From NCBI RefSeq assembly GCF_019219075.1, contig NZ_JAHUWJ010000006.1:330985-394984 (forward strand): a stretch of 64,000 bases of DNA, in the 5' to 3' direction. The DNA comes from Chitinophaga sp. sic0106. GTDB lineage: Bacteria; Bacteroidota; Bacteroidia; Chitinophagales; Chitinophagaceae. The translations under genes were made by a program, and so were the position numbers. How positions within the stretch are numbered: position 1 is the first letter of the stretch; each line of letters opens with the position of its first letter. Shown here piece after piece: positions 8,910 through 17,638 of the stretch. Under the pieces are notes generated by a model that did no database searches, was not told the DNA's origin, and saw nothing but the letters and a program-made list of their open reading frames with translations.

Positions 8910-9692
8910 TTAAAACTGAAGGTTGATCCCGGAAAACAGTTGAATAGCAGATTGTCCGGTACCGTAATGCGCTACGGTAAACTGAGGTTCGAGGAACAGG
9001 TTAAACACCGTTTTGCCTGCTTTCACCACCTGTCCCACACCTACACCTAAAGGAATATTATAAGCATCTGTTTCCAGGTTAAAGTTCCATAATGCGGTAG
9101 AACGCAGGTAGGTACCTTTGCCCAATTGCAGCATCACAAAGGGCTGCATCTGTAAGCTGGATACATTGGAGCGGTCTTCCTGGCCAGCAATGGAAGCCTG
9201 GTAAGTAATGAGCGACCCTAACTGCAACACTGGCGATGCAGTACTAAAAATAATGAGCGCACCTCCCAATTGCCATTTCCCTGTACCTGTATAATAATTA
9301 TTTGCCGTAGGAATGCTTACCTGCGGACCCGCACCAATCAACAGTTTGGAGGTGGGCTTGGAAAAAGTATAGGTTGCAAAAAAGTTGAGGTCACCCAGGC
9401 CCGATGCGTACTTTACGCCGGATGCATCTGTGCCGGTGGGCACTGTATTAACAGGCATAGTAAAGCGTGTAAGGATTTTACCATTAGCAAGGGGTACAGC
9501 AAAACGGACGAGGAAAGTATTGGCCTTCAGGTCAGCGTTTTCATAAATATTAGGTACATAATAATTCTGGAAGTTCAGCGCTTTGGCATTAGCCAGCGGG
9601 TTATTGGCCTTTTGCATTTCTTCTTCGCTGAGCTGCTGGGCAGCCACGTGGGTGGAAACTCCTGTGAGTAACAGGAATAGCAATTTCTTCAT
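8910..9692 (-). CDS. secreted beta-barrel-like outer-membrane protein (phenol-degradation MetA-like family)
   Basis: 260 aa. Signal peptide MKKLLFLLLTGVSTHVAA, then a protein of amphipathic beta strands ending in the aromatic GINLQF, as in outer-membrane barrels. Phrases such as SGLGDLNFFATYTFSK, GAGPQVSIPTA and FNLFLEPQFTVAHYG match the transporter-like family named after the MetA pathway of phenol degradation, whose substrate is generally unknown. It lies convergent to the GH2 gene, with 44 nt between stop codons. No partner gene is apparent; the gamma-glutamyltransferase gene further upstream on the same strand is separated by a hairpin. Confidence 0.65.
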   Translation of the reverse strand: MKKLLFLLLTGVSTHVAAQQLSEEEMQKANNPLANAKALNFQNYYVPNIYENADLKANTFLVRFAVPLANGKILTRFTMPVNTVPTGTDASGVKYASGLGDLNFFATYTFSKPTSKLLIGAGPQVSIPTANNYYTGTGKWQLGGALIIFSTASPVLQLGSLITYQASIAGQEDRSNVSSLQMQPFVMLQLGKGTYLRSTALWNFNLETDAYNIPLGVGVGQVVKAGKTVFNLFLEPQFTVAHYGTGQSAIQLFSGINLQF

Positions 9693-9812
9693 ACAGTAGT
9701 TTTTGGTAAATGAACTGCTATGAAAATTGCTTTTGTTTTGCCAGGGAAAGGATTGTTTCTATTAACAACGATGGGCCATAAAATGTTTTCAGGAGTTTGG
9801 GCGGCCCCACCA

Positions 9813-9849
9813 ACGTTTATCCGGGCGTCTACCGTGCCCGGATAAACGT
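9813..9849. terminator. hairpin downstream of the gamma-glutamyltransferase gene
   Basis: ACGTTTATCCGGGC (9813-9826) and GCCCGGATAAACGT (9836-9849) form a perfect 14-bp stem with a 9-nt loop, 8 nt past the stop of the minus-strand gene at 9858. The T-run lies before the stem, not after it, so termination is inferred from position and stability. Confidence 0.55.
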
Positions 9850-9857
9850 AAAAAATG

Positions 9858-11786
9858 TTACCAGCCTATACCATAGTCTTCCCCATGGTTGCTGCTACCG
9901 CCCCATAAACTATTATGGGCACGATCCAGGAATATCGCATTGATAGGGCCGCTGGTGCGGTCGCCATAGCTCAGGTGGTAGCCCATTTGCTGGAGTTGCT
10001 GCCTGGTTTTCTCCGGGGTATTGCTATTGAGTAAAATACTGCCGGGGCGTGGCTGTCTGTCTTTAACAGTGGTGCCACCGAGCGATAACCATAACTGGTT
10101 GGTATTGATGTTAGCTGCTTCTGTCGCTTGCTGCACCGTCATCCCGAACTCTGCTACGTTGAGGAAAAACTGCAGGAGGTTTTGATCCTGGGTATCTCCA
10201 CCCTGTACGCCGAAGCAGAGGAATGGCTTACCATCCTTCAACGCCATGCTGGGTGTAAGGGTTACGCGTGGACGTTTGCCGGGTGCAATTACGTTAAATG
10301 GACAGATGGCGGAGTCCAGCACAAAGCTCTGTGCGCGTTGACTCATGCCCACACCAGTTTTGCCGGCAATGCATGCCGGCAGCCAGCCGCCACTTGGCGT
10401 GATGCTGACTACCCACCCATCTTTATCCGCTGCTTCTACGCTGGTAGTGCCGCGCCAGAGACGGTCCATGTAGGCGCTGTCAGCATCGTTAGCTGCATAT
10501 AGCTGCTCTGTTGCCTGCGGCAGCAGAAAAGTAGCATCATGTTTAGGAACGAACCCTCCTGGTTTACGGCCGTTGGTGGTATCCATAAAGGCTGCCCGCT
10601 CTTTGAGGAAGTGCAGGTAGGGATTGGTTTTGCCAATGTAAGGGTAAGGATCGCCGGGGCCTGCCTCCGCATTGTTGCGGGAAGGATTGATCTCTTTTGC
10701 CCTTGCTTTTGCATAGTCCTTGTTCAGCAATCCCGCGATGGCGGGGTTTTTATTGAACGCAGGATCACCGTAATAAAAATCACGGTCTGCAAAAGTCAGG
10801 TTCATCGTTTGGTAAATAGTATGGATATACGAAGGAGAATTATATCCCATCGCTTTCAGGTCAAAATTCTCCAGGATATTCAGGCTTTGCAGTAGCATAG
10901 GGCCCTGCGTCCATTCTTGGAGCTTATATACTTCGATACCTTTATAATTTACATGCAGCGGCTCTTCTTCCACCGGTTTCCACCGGGCCAGGTCTTCCAT
11001 GGTGATGAGGCCGCCCTGTTCCTGGCAGCCGCGCACAAATTCTTTGGCAATGTCGCCTTTGTAAAAGCGGTCATATGCAGCCATGATGGCTTCTTTGCGA
11101 CTCTTCTTCTTAGCGAGTGCTTCCTGCTCTGCGGCTATCAGTTTCTGAAGGGTGGCGAGCAGGTCCTTCTGCACAAATATTTCGCCTGCCTCCGGTGCTT
11201 CGCGGGTAGCGCCAGGGTGGGTGAGGAATACCGCTTTGCTGTAAGGCCACTGGTTGATGTATTTTTTACCGCGCTCCATCTGGTTGGCGGTTTGTGCGTC
11301 AATGGGATAGCCGGCGGCCATATCCATGGCGGGCGCCAGCACTTGTTTGAGGCTCATGGTGCCGTAGTTGGCCAGCATATAGCATAATCCACCTACGGTG
11401 CCTGGAGTAACCGCTGCCAGCGGTCCGTATTCCGGCGGAAAATCATAGCCTTTGCCTTTGTAAAATTCAGGTGTTGCACCGGTAGGCGCCACGCCCAACG
11501 CGTTGATGGCTATTACTTTTCCGGTTTTCGGGTTATAGATGAGGGCCTGCGTTTCTCCTCCCCAGCTCAATACATCCCACATGGTGCAGGTGGCGGCCAG
11601 CATAGCGCAGGCAGCATCCACGGCATTCCCGTTTTGTTGAAAGATCATAGCGCCGGCAGTAGCCGCCAGCGGTTTGCCGGTTACAGCCATCCAGTTCTTA
11701 CCATGCAACGGAGGCTTCTGTGTTTGCTGTGCACTTGCACCAGCGGCAATACCCAACGAAAGGGCGATCGTAATTATCCGCTTCAT
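9858..11786 (-). CDS. ggt: gamma-glutamyltransferase (gamma-glutamyltranspeptidase family)
   Basis: 642 aa with a signal peptide ending near AGASAQQ (about residue 20). The family is recognisable throughout: GKNWMAVTGKPLAATAGAMI near the N-terminus, the central LLQSLNILENFDL and YADRDFYYGDP-like segment, and the autoprocessing site RGTTSVEAADKDG, where Thr447 or Thr448 should become the N-terminal nucleophile of the small subunit. The C-terminal GGSSNHGEDYGIGW is also typical. The enzyme transfers or hydrolyses gamma-glutamyl groups from glutathione and related compounds in the periplasm. The usual TTH-x-S-x-x-D box is varied here (TTSVEAAD), suggesting a divergent subfamily. Monocistronic, with a hairpin after the stop. 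Confidence 0.9.
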   Translation of the reverse strand: MKRIITIALSLGIAAGASAQQTQKPPLHGKNWMAVTGKPLAATAGAMIFQQNGNAVDAACAMLAATCTMWDVLSWGGETQALIYNPKTGKVIAINALGVAPTGATPEFYKGKGYDFPPEYGPLAAVTPGTVGGLCYMLANYGTMSLKQVLAPAMDMAAGYPIDAQTANQMERGKKYINQWPYSKAVFLTHPGATREAPEAGEIFVQKDLLATLQKLIAAEQEALAKKKSRKEAIMAAYDRFYKGDIAKEFVRGCQEQGGLITMEDLARWKPVEEEPLHVNYKGIEVYKLQEWTQGPMLLQSLNILENFDLKAMGYNSPSYIHTIYQTMNLTFADRDFYYGDPAFNKNPAIAGLLNKDYAKARAKEINPSRNNAEAGPGDPYPYIGKTNPYLHFLKERAAFMDTTNGRKPGGFVPKHDATFLLPQATEQLYAANDADSAYMDRLWRGTTSVEAADKDGWVVSITPSGGWLPACIAGKTGVGMSQRAQSFVLDSAICPFNVIAPGKRPRVTLTPSMALKDGKPFLCFGVQGGDTQDQNLLQFFLNVAEFGMTVQQATEAANINTNQLWLSLGGTTVKDRQPRPGSILLNSNTPEKTRQQLQQMGYHLSYGDRTSGPINAIFLDRAHNSLWGGSSNHGEDYGIGW

Positions 11787-11983
11787 AAAAGTTTAGAAAT
11801 TGTCACCGATCAAGGTAAGAAAAAATCGGTTAATAAGATAGCAATGTGAGGAGCGGTTGCTACAGATGGGGTAATAATTGGTTCAGCAGTAGGAATATAC
11901 CCTGGGGCTGTGCAAAAAGTCATGGAGAATCGATGAAACGACTACCCATACTTTCTGCATAGCCCCGGGAAGATAATATGCTA

Positions 11984-12226
11984 TTATCGGTTGTTCTTAG
12001 ACGAATCACCAGCGCCAGTGCCATAGCGTGCGCTATCCTCGCCCGGATTAGGTGCGCCCGGAGGCAGCTGCGCTGCCGGCGCAGTATCAGGTGTAAGGCC
12101 TGCACCCTCTATGGAGGTGGCGGTAGTGTCATTCGTTTCCTGGTCGCCGGTACGGTTGTTATTACCACAGGCGGTAAAGCCCAGCGCTGCCACAGCAGCC
12201 AACAATAAAATCTTGGGAACGCTCAT
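11984..12226 (-). CDS. small lipoprotein of unknown function
   Basis: 80 aa from the ATG at 12224-12226, chosen because it places a clean lipoprotein signal (MSVPKILLLAAVAALGFTAC) at the N-terminus; an earlier Met would add an unsuitable polar lead. After the lipobox Cys the protein is short, polar and rich in Asn, Thr, Asp, Gly and Pro, with no recognisable domain, so it is probably an unstructured periplasm- or surface-facing lipoprotein. It is separated from the gamma-glutamyltransferase gene by about 200 nt. Confidence 0.6.
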   Translation of the reverse strand: MSVPKILLLAAVAALGFTACGNNNRTGDQETNDTTATSIEGAGLTPDTAPAAQLPPGAPNPGEDSARYGTGAGDSSKNNR

Positions 12227-12447
12227 GTCTGGATATTTTAAACGGTTAAAATTTCCAGGAAATACTGAAAAATACATGCCGGTTTATTCGCTGGAATGTA
12301 AGCGGATTCTGCATTTGGCGATTCCCATGCTCATAAAGGCAACATTGCAGCCTTCCGTGTTGTTATTAATAGCAATCCACCTGGCCTATTCAAATTCAGC
12401 AATTCATCATTCAGCATTCACTTTATTCCACACGCTAAATCAAGGAT

Positions 12448-14694
12448 ATGAATAAGCTATTATGCTTAATTGCTGTTTTCGTTTTCATTGCTCCGTTTGT
12501 AGTCAGAGCCCAGGACTTTGGCTGGCCGCGACAAGTATCAAAAAATGGTGCCACGCTCGTGTATTACCAGCCGCAGATTGATTCCTGGGATGATTACCGC
12601 ACCCTCAAGGGGCGTATGGCGTTCTCACTCACGCCCTCTACCGGCAGGCAACAGGTAGGTATCGCCACTTTTACCGCCGGTACGCAGGTAAACAACGATA
12701 CCCGCACCGCTTACTTCAATGCACTTAACCTGACGGATATACGATTTCCATCGCTGGATGAAAAGGAGGTGCCCGCCATGACCACCCTGTTTAAGGAGCT
12801 GATGCCCACCAATCCCCAGCCTATAGCGGTAGACCGGCTGCTGGCCGACCTTAACGGGAAAAAAAATGATGTAAAGGGAGCCGCAGTAAAAAATGATCCG
12901 CCGCAAATATTCTACAGCACCCGACCCGCCATTCTGCTGTTAATGCAGGGCGAACCGGTGCTGAGCCCGATTGCAAAAACAGATTTGCAGTTCGTCGTGA
13001 ATACGAATTGGGACCTGTTCTATGAGAAATCGAAAAAAGAATACTACCTCATGGCAGATAAAGGCTGGTATCTCTCTAAAGATGTAAAAGGGCCTTACAC
13101 CCTTACCCGCACACTGCCGAAAGATATGAGCAAGCTGCCTGCCGGCGAAAACTTTGATGAAGTAAAGAAGATGGTGCCGCCGCCTGCCACCACGCAACCG
13201 GAACAAGTTTTTTTTAGTGACGGCCCTGCGGAAATGATTTTGTTTAACGGCACCCCGGTATATACCCGCATTCCCGGTACGGAACTGCTGTATGGCGCCA
13301 ATACGGACAATGACTTTTTTGTAGATAACAGTACGAAGCAATACTATGTCCTCCTGTCAGGCCGCTGGTTCAGTGCGTCAAATACTTCCGGACCGTGGAC
13401 GTATGCAGGCGACAAGCTCCCGGCAGATTTTAAGAAAATTCCCTCCAATAGTCCTAAGTCCCGCGTGCTGGCTTCCGTGCCAGGCACCACCGAAGCTTCC
13501 GACGCCGTAATGCTTGCGCAGATACCCACCACTGTTAGTGTCAACAAACAGGAAGCAGCTGCTAAAGTAAGTGTACACTACGATGGCGACCCGCAGTTTA
13601 AACCTATCGAAACTACCAAGCTGGAATACGCGGTGAATACACAGGATAAGGTGATTAAAGACGGCGACCTGTATTATCTCTGCTTCCAGGGTATCTGGTT
13701 TATGTCCACCAGGCCTACCGGCCCCTGGGAAACCGCCAATGCGGTGCCGCAGGAAATTTACAATATCCCTCCGAGTTCCCCTGTTTATAATGTTACTTAT
13801 GTAACCCAGGTGGAAACCTCTTCCACCACCGTAGAAAGCAGTTATACCGCGGGCTACTTCGGCATGTTCATCCTCGGAGCAGCCGTAGGCGCTACCATTG
13901 CATATGGCACCGGCTGGTGGTACCCGCCTTATTTTTACTGGGGTGCGGGCATGATGTATCCCTGGTATCACCCATGGCCTATGACCTATGGTGGCGGCGC
14001 AATATACAACCCATGGACCGGTGGTTTCGCAGTAGGGCGTAGTGTATACGGTCCTTATGCAGCCGCAGGCTCCGCAGCCTGGTATAATCCTGCTACCGGC
14101 AGATACGGCCGCGCTGCCAGCGTACAAGGCTGGTATGGCGGGCGTACAGTGGCACACAGCTACAACCCCTGGACAGGTGCTTACGGCGCCACTGCCCAGG
14201 GCCACAATGCCTACAGCCAATGGGGAACCTCTGTGGCAGCTAAAAACGGGCATGCTATCCAAACCGGACATGTAACCACTGCTAATGGAACTGTTGCCGG
14301 ATACCGTACCCGTGGCGGGCAGAGTGGCACTGTGGTGCGTGGCGATAATGGCACCGTTGTCCGCAATCATAACGGTAACGTATATGCAGGGCATGATGGT
14401 AATGTGTACCGGAAAAATTCAAATGGCAACTGGTCGCAGTTCAGCAATGGCTCCTGGCAAAATGTAAATACTCCGCACGATAAAAACTTAAGCGGTGCTA
14501 CCCGTAATAATAACATTTCAGGGGCTACCCATAACCTATCCGGTGAAACGCTTCATGGCCTGGATCAGTCGCACTTTAACCGCCAGCGGGGAAATATGCA
14601 AACGCAGCGCTTTCAGAACTGGCAGCGGAGTGGAGGTGGGTTTAATCGCGGTGGTGGCGGATTTCAGCGGGGAGGTGGCAGGTTTAGAAGATAG
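12448..14694 (+). CDS. secreted repeat protein with Tyr/Gly/Asn-rich C-terminus, function unknown
   Basis: 748 aa. Signal peptide ends near VVRAQD (residue 21). Residues 30-160 form one domain (VSKNGATLVYYQPQIDSWDDY). Three repeats then follow at about 165-235, 260-335 and 395-465, each with YAVNT- or FVVNTN-like, YYVLLSGRWF-like and GPWTYAGDKLP-like phrases, suggesting three copies of one beta domain. Around 475-500 is a hydrophobic Gly-rich segment (GMFILGAAVGATIAYG), and the last 230 residues are rich in Gly, Tyr, Trp, Asn and His, ending in Gly-Phe-Arg-rich GGGG/FNR repeats. Relatives are sometimes labelled carbohydrate-binding, which the sequence does not prove. A cell-surface or adhesive role is inferred. 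A strong terminator follows. Confidence 0.55.
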   Translation: MNKLLCLIAVFVFIAPFVVRAQDFGWPRQVSKNGATLVYYQPQIDSWDDYRTLKGRMAFSLTPSTGRQQVGIATFTAGTQVNNDTRTAYFNALNLTDIRFPSLDEKEVPAMTTLFKELMPTNPQPIAVDRLLADLNGKKNDVKGAAVKNDPPQIFYSTRPAILLLMQGEPVLSPIAKTDLQFVVNTNWDLFYEKSKKEYYLMADKGWYLSKDVKGPYTLTRTLPKDMSKLPAGENFDEVKKMVPPPATTQPEQVFFSDGPAEMILFNGTPVYTRIPGTELLYGANTDNDFFVDNSTKQYYVLLSGRWFSASNTSGPWTYAGDKLPADFKKIPSNSPKSRVLASVPGTTEASDAVMLAQIPTTVSVNKQEAAAKVSVHYDGDPQFKPIETTKLEYAVNTQDKVIKDGDLYYLCFQGIWFMSTRPTGPWETANAVPQEIYNIPPSSPVYNVTYVTQVETSSTTVESSYTAGYFGMFILGAAVGATIAYGTGWWYPPYFYWGAGMMYPWYHPWPMTYGGGAIYNPWTGGFAVGRSVYGPYAAAGSAAWYNPATGRYGRAASVQGWYGGRTVAHSYNPWTGAYGATAQGHNAYSQWGTSVAAKNGHAIQTGHVTTANGTVAGYRTRGGQSGTVVRGDNGTVVRNHNGNVYAGHDGNVYRKNSNGNWSQFSNGSWQNVNTPHDKNLSGATRNNNISGATHNLSGETLHGLDQSHFNRQRGNMQTQRFQNWQRSGGGFNRGGGGFQRGGGRFRR

Positions 14695-14724
14695 GTTTTT
14701 GCTTGCAACGAGGGAAGCGTCATA

Positions 14725-14763
14725 CGTTAAAAGGTCAGGACCAGCGGTCCTGACCTTTTAACG
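14725..14763 (+). terminator. strong intrinsic terminator
   Basis: CGTTAAAAGGTCAGGACC (14725-14742) and GGTCCTGACCTTTTAACG (14746-14763) form a perfect 18-bp stem with a 3-nt loop, 30 nt after the stop of the gene ending at 14694. A-rich and T-rich flanks could make it work in both directions. Confidence 0.8.
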
Positions 14764-14775
14764 TTAATGCGGGTA

Positions 14776-14869
14776 AATCAAAAGTAATCCGAAGGCGCAG
14801 CGTATTGTCCAAAAGGACATGCGCTCCATCAGGTACCGGAATTAAATCAGGGTCAAATAACTTTTGATT
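14776..14869. repeat. second short inverted-repeat element related to the one at 6044-6173
   Basis: AATCAAAAGTAAT (14776-14788) and ATAACTTTTGATT (14857-14869) are inverted copies with one mismatch, and share TCAAAAGTAAT with the termini of the 6044-6173 element. The interior holds a nested hairpin, TGTCC-AAAA-GGACA (14806-14819), extended by GCG/CGC pairs. It lies between a terminator and the end of a convergent sulfatase gene. Confidence 0.4.
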
Positions 14870-14902
14870 CACACCCTTAACTGATGAAAATTAGGATAAG
14901 CA

Positions 14903-16444
14903 TTACCTGCTACCCGCAGCGGCTTTCACCGCATTCAATTTCTCCTCCATCGCCTTCACTCTGGCCGGATCTTTTTCAGCAAGATTCACTTTTTCAAACA
15001 CGTCTTTTTTGATATTGTACAGCTGTGGCGCAGGATCATTACCCAGCTCAATATTTACATCTCTGGCCACTTTAGCGCCTTTAGAAGGCGTAATGTACTT
15101 ATAATCCCCTTCGATGATCGACAGCGGCCCGCCTTGCGTAATCAGGTAAGGACGGTCCTGTTTGGATTTGCCCAGCAGCTGCTGCAACATATCGTAGCTA
15201 TCCGCAGCATCGCCGGCAGCAATGGATTGGCCGGTGAGTTTTGCCAGGGATGCATAGAAGTCTACCTGTCCAATCAGGGTATTTGATACGGAAGACTTTG
15301 TAATTCCCGCAGGCCATTTTACAATTAATGGCACGCGCGCACCTGCCTCAAAGCTGCTGTATTTGCCACCTCTCAGCGGCCCCGCAGGCTTGTGGTTACC
15401 CACCAGTTCCTCCGCCTGATCCAGGTAGCCATCGTTTAATACCGGCCCATTATCACTGCTGAAAATGATCATGGTATTTTTCGTTAAGCCCAGCGAATCC
15501 AGGGCATGGGTGATTTGTCCTACAGTCCAGTCGAGCTGCAGGATGGCATCACCACGGAGGCCCATACCACTCTTACCTCTGAACTGGCTGTTAGGGTAGC
15601 GGGGTACGTGTATATCGCCACTCGCAAAGTAGATGAAGAACGGCGAAGTTTTATTTATTCCTATGAAGTCGATCGCTTTCTGCGTAATAATACCGGCGAT
15701 GTTTTCATCTTTCCAGCGGGCGCTGTTACCACCGCTCATCCAGCCAATGCGGCTGATGCTGTCCACGATGGTTTGATTATGCCCCTGGTTCGGATCGGTG
15801 TGCATGCGCAGCTTTTCCGGGTTTTCTTTTCCGGTAGGGTCGGTGCCTACCTTATGTTTATAGCTTACGGTAATTGGGTCGTTCTGATCCAGGTTTACGA
15901 CGCGGTGATTTTCTACAAATACACAGGGTACCCTGTCGAGCGTGGCCGGCATGATGTAGGCATAGTTAAATCCTACTTCGAGCGGGCCTGGCTTCAGGTC
16001 TGTGTTCCAGTCGATGGTGGTTCCCGGTGCACCTATGCCCAGGTGCCATTTGCCTATCACGGCTGTCTGGTAGCCGGCGTCCTGCAGCATGCCAGGCAGT
16101 GTTTTATGATCGGTAGGTATGATCAGCGACGCATCTCCCGGGGCAATGCCGGTGTTTTGCTGCCTCCAGGGGTAGCGACCGGTGAGGATACCGTAACGGG
16201 AAGGTGTACACGTAGCGCTGGTGGCGTAGCCGTTGGTGAAGCGTACGCCCTGTTTGGCGAGCTTGTCGATGTTAGGCGTATGAATTTTTTTCATGCCGTA
16301 ACAGCTGATGTCGCCGTATCCGAGGTCATCTGCGTAAATAAAGATGATGTTTGGTTTCTGCTGCGCACTAACGGGAGAGGCAAGGCCTGCCAGGTAACAA
16401 AGTCCTGCCGCGAAAGTAAGATTGCGGATTTTTTTCATGTTCAT
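14903..16444 (-). CDS. secreted sulfatase (arylsulfatase type, S1 family)
   Basis: 513 aa with signal peptide cleaved near PVSAQQ. The N-terminal metal-binding phrase NIIFIYADDLGYGD and the C-x-P-S-R sulfatase signature (Cys79 in SATCTPSRYGILTGRYPWR) are present. Cys79 is the residue converted to formylglycine, the catalytic nucleophile, and LTGR/K-type residues follow. WHLGIGAPG and FIYFASGDIHVPR also fit the family. It would hydrolyse sulfate esters in the periplasm. Modification needs a formylglycine-generating or anaerobic maturase enzyme, which is not in the window. The substrate is not deducible. Start: a second Met two codons in is equally possible. Confidence 0.9.
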   Translation of the reverse strand: MNMKKIRNLTFAAGLCYLAGLASPVSAQQKPNIIFIYADDLGYGDISCYGMKKIHTPNIDKLAKQGVRFTNGYATSATCTPSRYGILTGRYPWRQQNTGIAPGDASLIIPTDHKTLPGMLQDAGYQTAVIGKWHLGIGAPGTTIDWNTDLKPGPLEVGFNYAYIMPATLDRVPCVFVENHRVVNLDQNDPITVSYKHKVGTDPTGKENPEKLRMHTDPNQGHNQTIVDSISRIGWMSGGNSARWKDENIAGIITQKAIDFIGINKTSPFFIYFASGDIHVPRYPNSQFRGKSGMGLRGDAILQLDWTVGQITHALDSLGLTKNTMIIFSSDNGPVLNDGYLDQAEELVGNHKPAGPLRGGKYSSFEAGARVPLIVKWPAGITKSSVSNTLIGQVDFYASLAKLTGQSIAAGDAADSYDMLQQLLGKSKQDRPYLITQGGPLSIIEGDYKYITPSKGAKVARDVNIELGNDPAPQLYNIKKDVFEKVNLAEKDPARVKAMEEKLNAVKAAAGSR

Positions 16445-16588
16445 AAATCTAAGTTACTCCAATTTCTGAATGATGTATAATTCTGTCGGGCTGCAACACA
16501 AACTACCGGAGTCAGCCTCGACGATACTATTTTCGCCCGACGGCTATAACATCTCCCGAAATTAATTTTCTTTTTAAATTATACATAG

Positions 16589-16596
16589 TACTTTTG
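16589..16596 (+). promoter_or_regulatory. Bacteroidota -7 box upstream of the PorP/SprF-like gene
   Basis: TACTTTTG fits the TAnnTTTG consensus of the Bacteroidota housekeeping sigma factor, 50 nt before the start at 16646. A T-rich TTTT lies 19 nt further upstream (16566-16569), where TTTG is expected. Confidence 0.5.
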
Positions 16597-16645
16597 TGAT
16601 ATATATAATACCTGCACCAAAAGCAGCTATTCAAAAATAAATTAC

Positions 16646-17554
16646 ATGATGTCCCGCATACTTATTCTCAGCGCCGCGGCGCTTACCTTATCCCTTTCTG
16701 CCAGCTCCCAATCACTGAGTAAAACCCCTGCACTGTTGGAACCATCGTCCACACAGTATTACATGAACCAGTACCTGGCTAACCCGGCAATGGCAGGGGC
16801 CGACAGTGGCCTGCACGTAAACGCTGCCTATCGCTCCCAGATGAACGCGGTAGAGGGTGCCCCCGAAACGAAATTTTTTACAGCCGATGGATATGTCGGC
16901 AACAGGGTAGGAGCCGGGCTAAATGTGATGAATGATAAGGCCGGCCTGCTGTCACGCACCCGCGTAGCCGCCACCTATGCCTATCATCTGCCACTTAATG
17001 AAAATGGTTCCCACCTGCATTTCGGGATTTCATTAGGGCTGAACTTCCAGCGGCTCGACTACGATAAAATCAGCGGGGATAACAGCGATCCGGCCATCGG
17101 AGCGTTTAACCGCCGCGACGATTACTTTGAAGCCGACTTCGGTATGGCCTATACGAACCAGCATTGGAACGTGCAGGCTGCATTGCCCAATATCAGGTCC
17201 ACCTTCTCCGGTAAAGATCAGGCTTCCGTAAATGGAGGTACCATTCTGTTTACGGCCGTGAGTTACCGCTTCCTGCTGGAAAATGCCATCAGCTCCATCG
17301 AGCCCAAAGTGGCTTACCGCGCGGTGAAAGGATATGAAGGCATTGTGGATGCAGGGCTGAATATCGGCATCCTGGATAATGTGGCTAACGTAACAGCGCT
17401 GTACCATACCTCCGGTAGTTATAGTGTAGGCGCTGGCGTTAGAGTGGCTAAAACAGTACGCCTGTTGGGTATGTATACCAGGCAAACCAGCGGCTACCGC
17501 ACGCTTACGGATGGTGGCTATGAAATAGCCCTGGCGTTGGATCTCTTCCGCTAA
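16646..17554 (+). CDS. type IX secretion system membrane protein, PorP/SprF family
   Basis: 302 aa. After a signal peptide (about 1-21) comes the family's diagnostic opening, QYYMNQYLANPAMAGADSG, then AAYRSQMNAVEGAP and a series of beta strands (GVGLN-, HFGISLGLNFQRLDYD-like) ending in ALDLFR, as in outer-membrane barrels. PorP/SprF proteins are partners of type IX secretion or gliding machinery, and many Bacteroidota have numerous copies, often beside a large secreted substrate with a C-terminal sorting domain. No such substrate gene is adjacent here, so its particular partner is unknown. Monocistronic, with a TACTTTTG box upstream and a perfect 26-bp terminator stem downstream. Confidence 0.85.
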   Translation: MMSRILILSAAALTLSLSASSQSLSKTPALLEPSSTQYYMNQYLANPAMAGADSGLHVNAAYRSQMNAVEGAPETKFFTADGYVGNRVGAGLNVMNDKAGLLSRTRVAATYAYHLPLNENGSHLHFGISLGLNFQRLDYDKISGDNSDPAIGAFNRRDDYFEADFGMAYTNQHWNVQAALPNIRSTFSGKDQASVNGGTILFTAVSYRFLLENAISSIEPKVAYRAVKGYEGIVDAGLNIGILDNVANVTALYHTSGSYSVGAGVRVAKTVRLLGMYTRQTSGYRTLTDGGYEIALALDLFR

Positions 17555-17561
17555 TTAAAAA

Positions 17562-17616
17562 TTATTTTATTAAATGACAATAGCGCCACGGGCGCTATTG
17601 TCATTTAATAAAATAA
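17562..17616. terminator. bidirectional terminator with a 26-bp perfect stem
   Basis: The arms 17562-17587 and 17591-17616 are exact reverse complements with a 3-nt loop ACG. The GC core (AGCGCC/GGCGCT) is next to the loop and the outer stem is AT-rich with T-runs either way. It sits between the convergent PorP/SprF-like and amidohydrolase genes and suits both. Confidence 0.85.
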
Positions 17617-17638
17617 CCCCAACTGAGGAGTATTTCAA

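Noticed and set aside
15506..16480. 324-codon plus-strand frame opposite the sulfatase
   Set aside because: The sulfatase has its active-site motif and signal peptide; the opposite frame has no domain.
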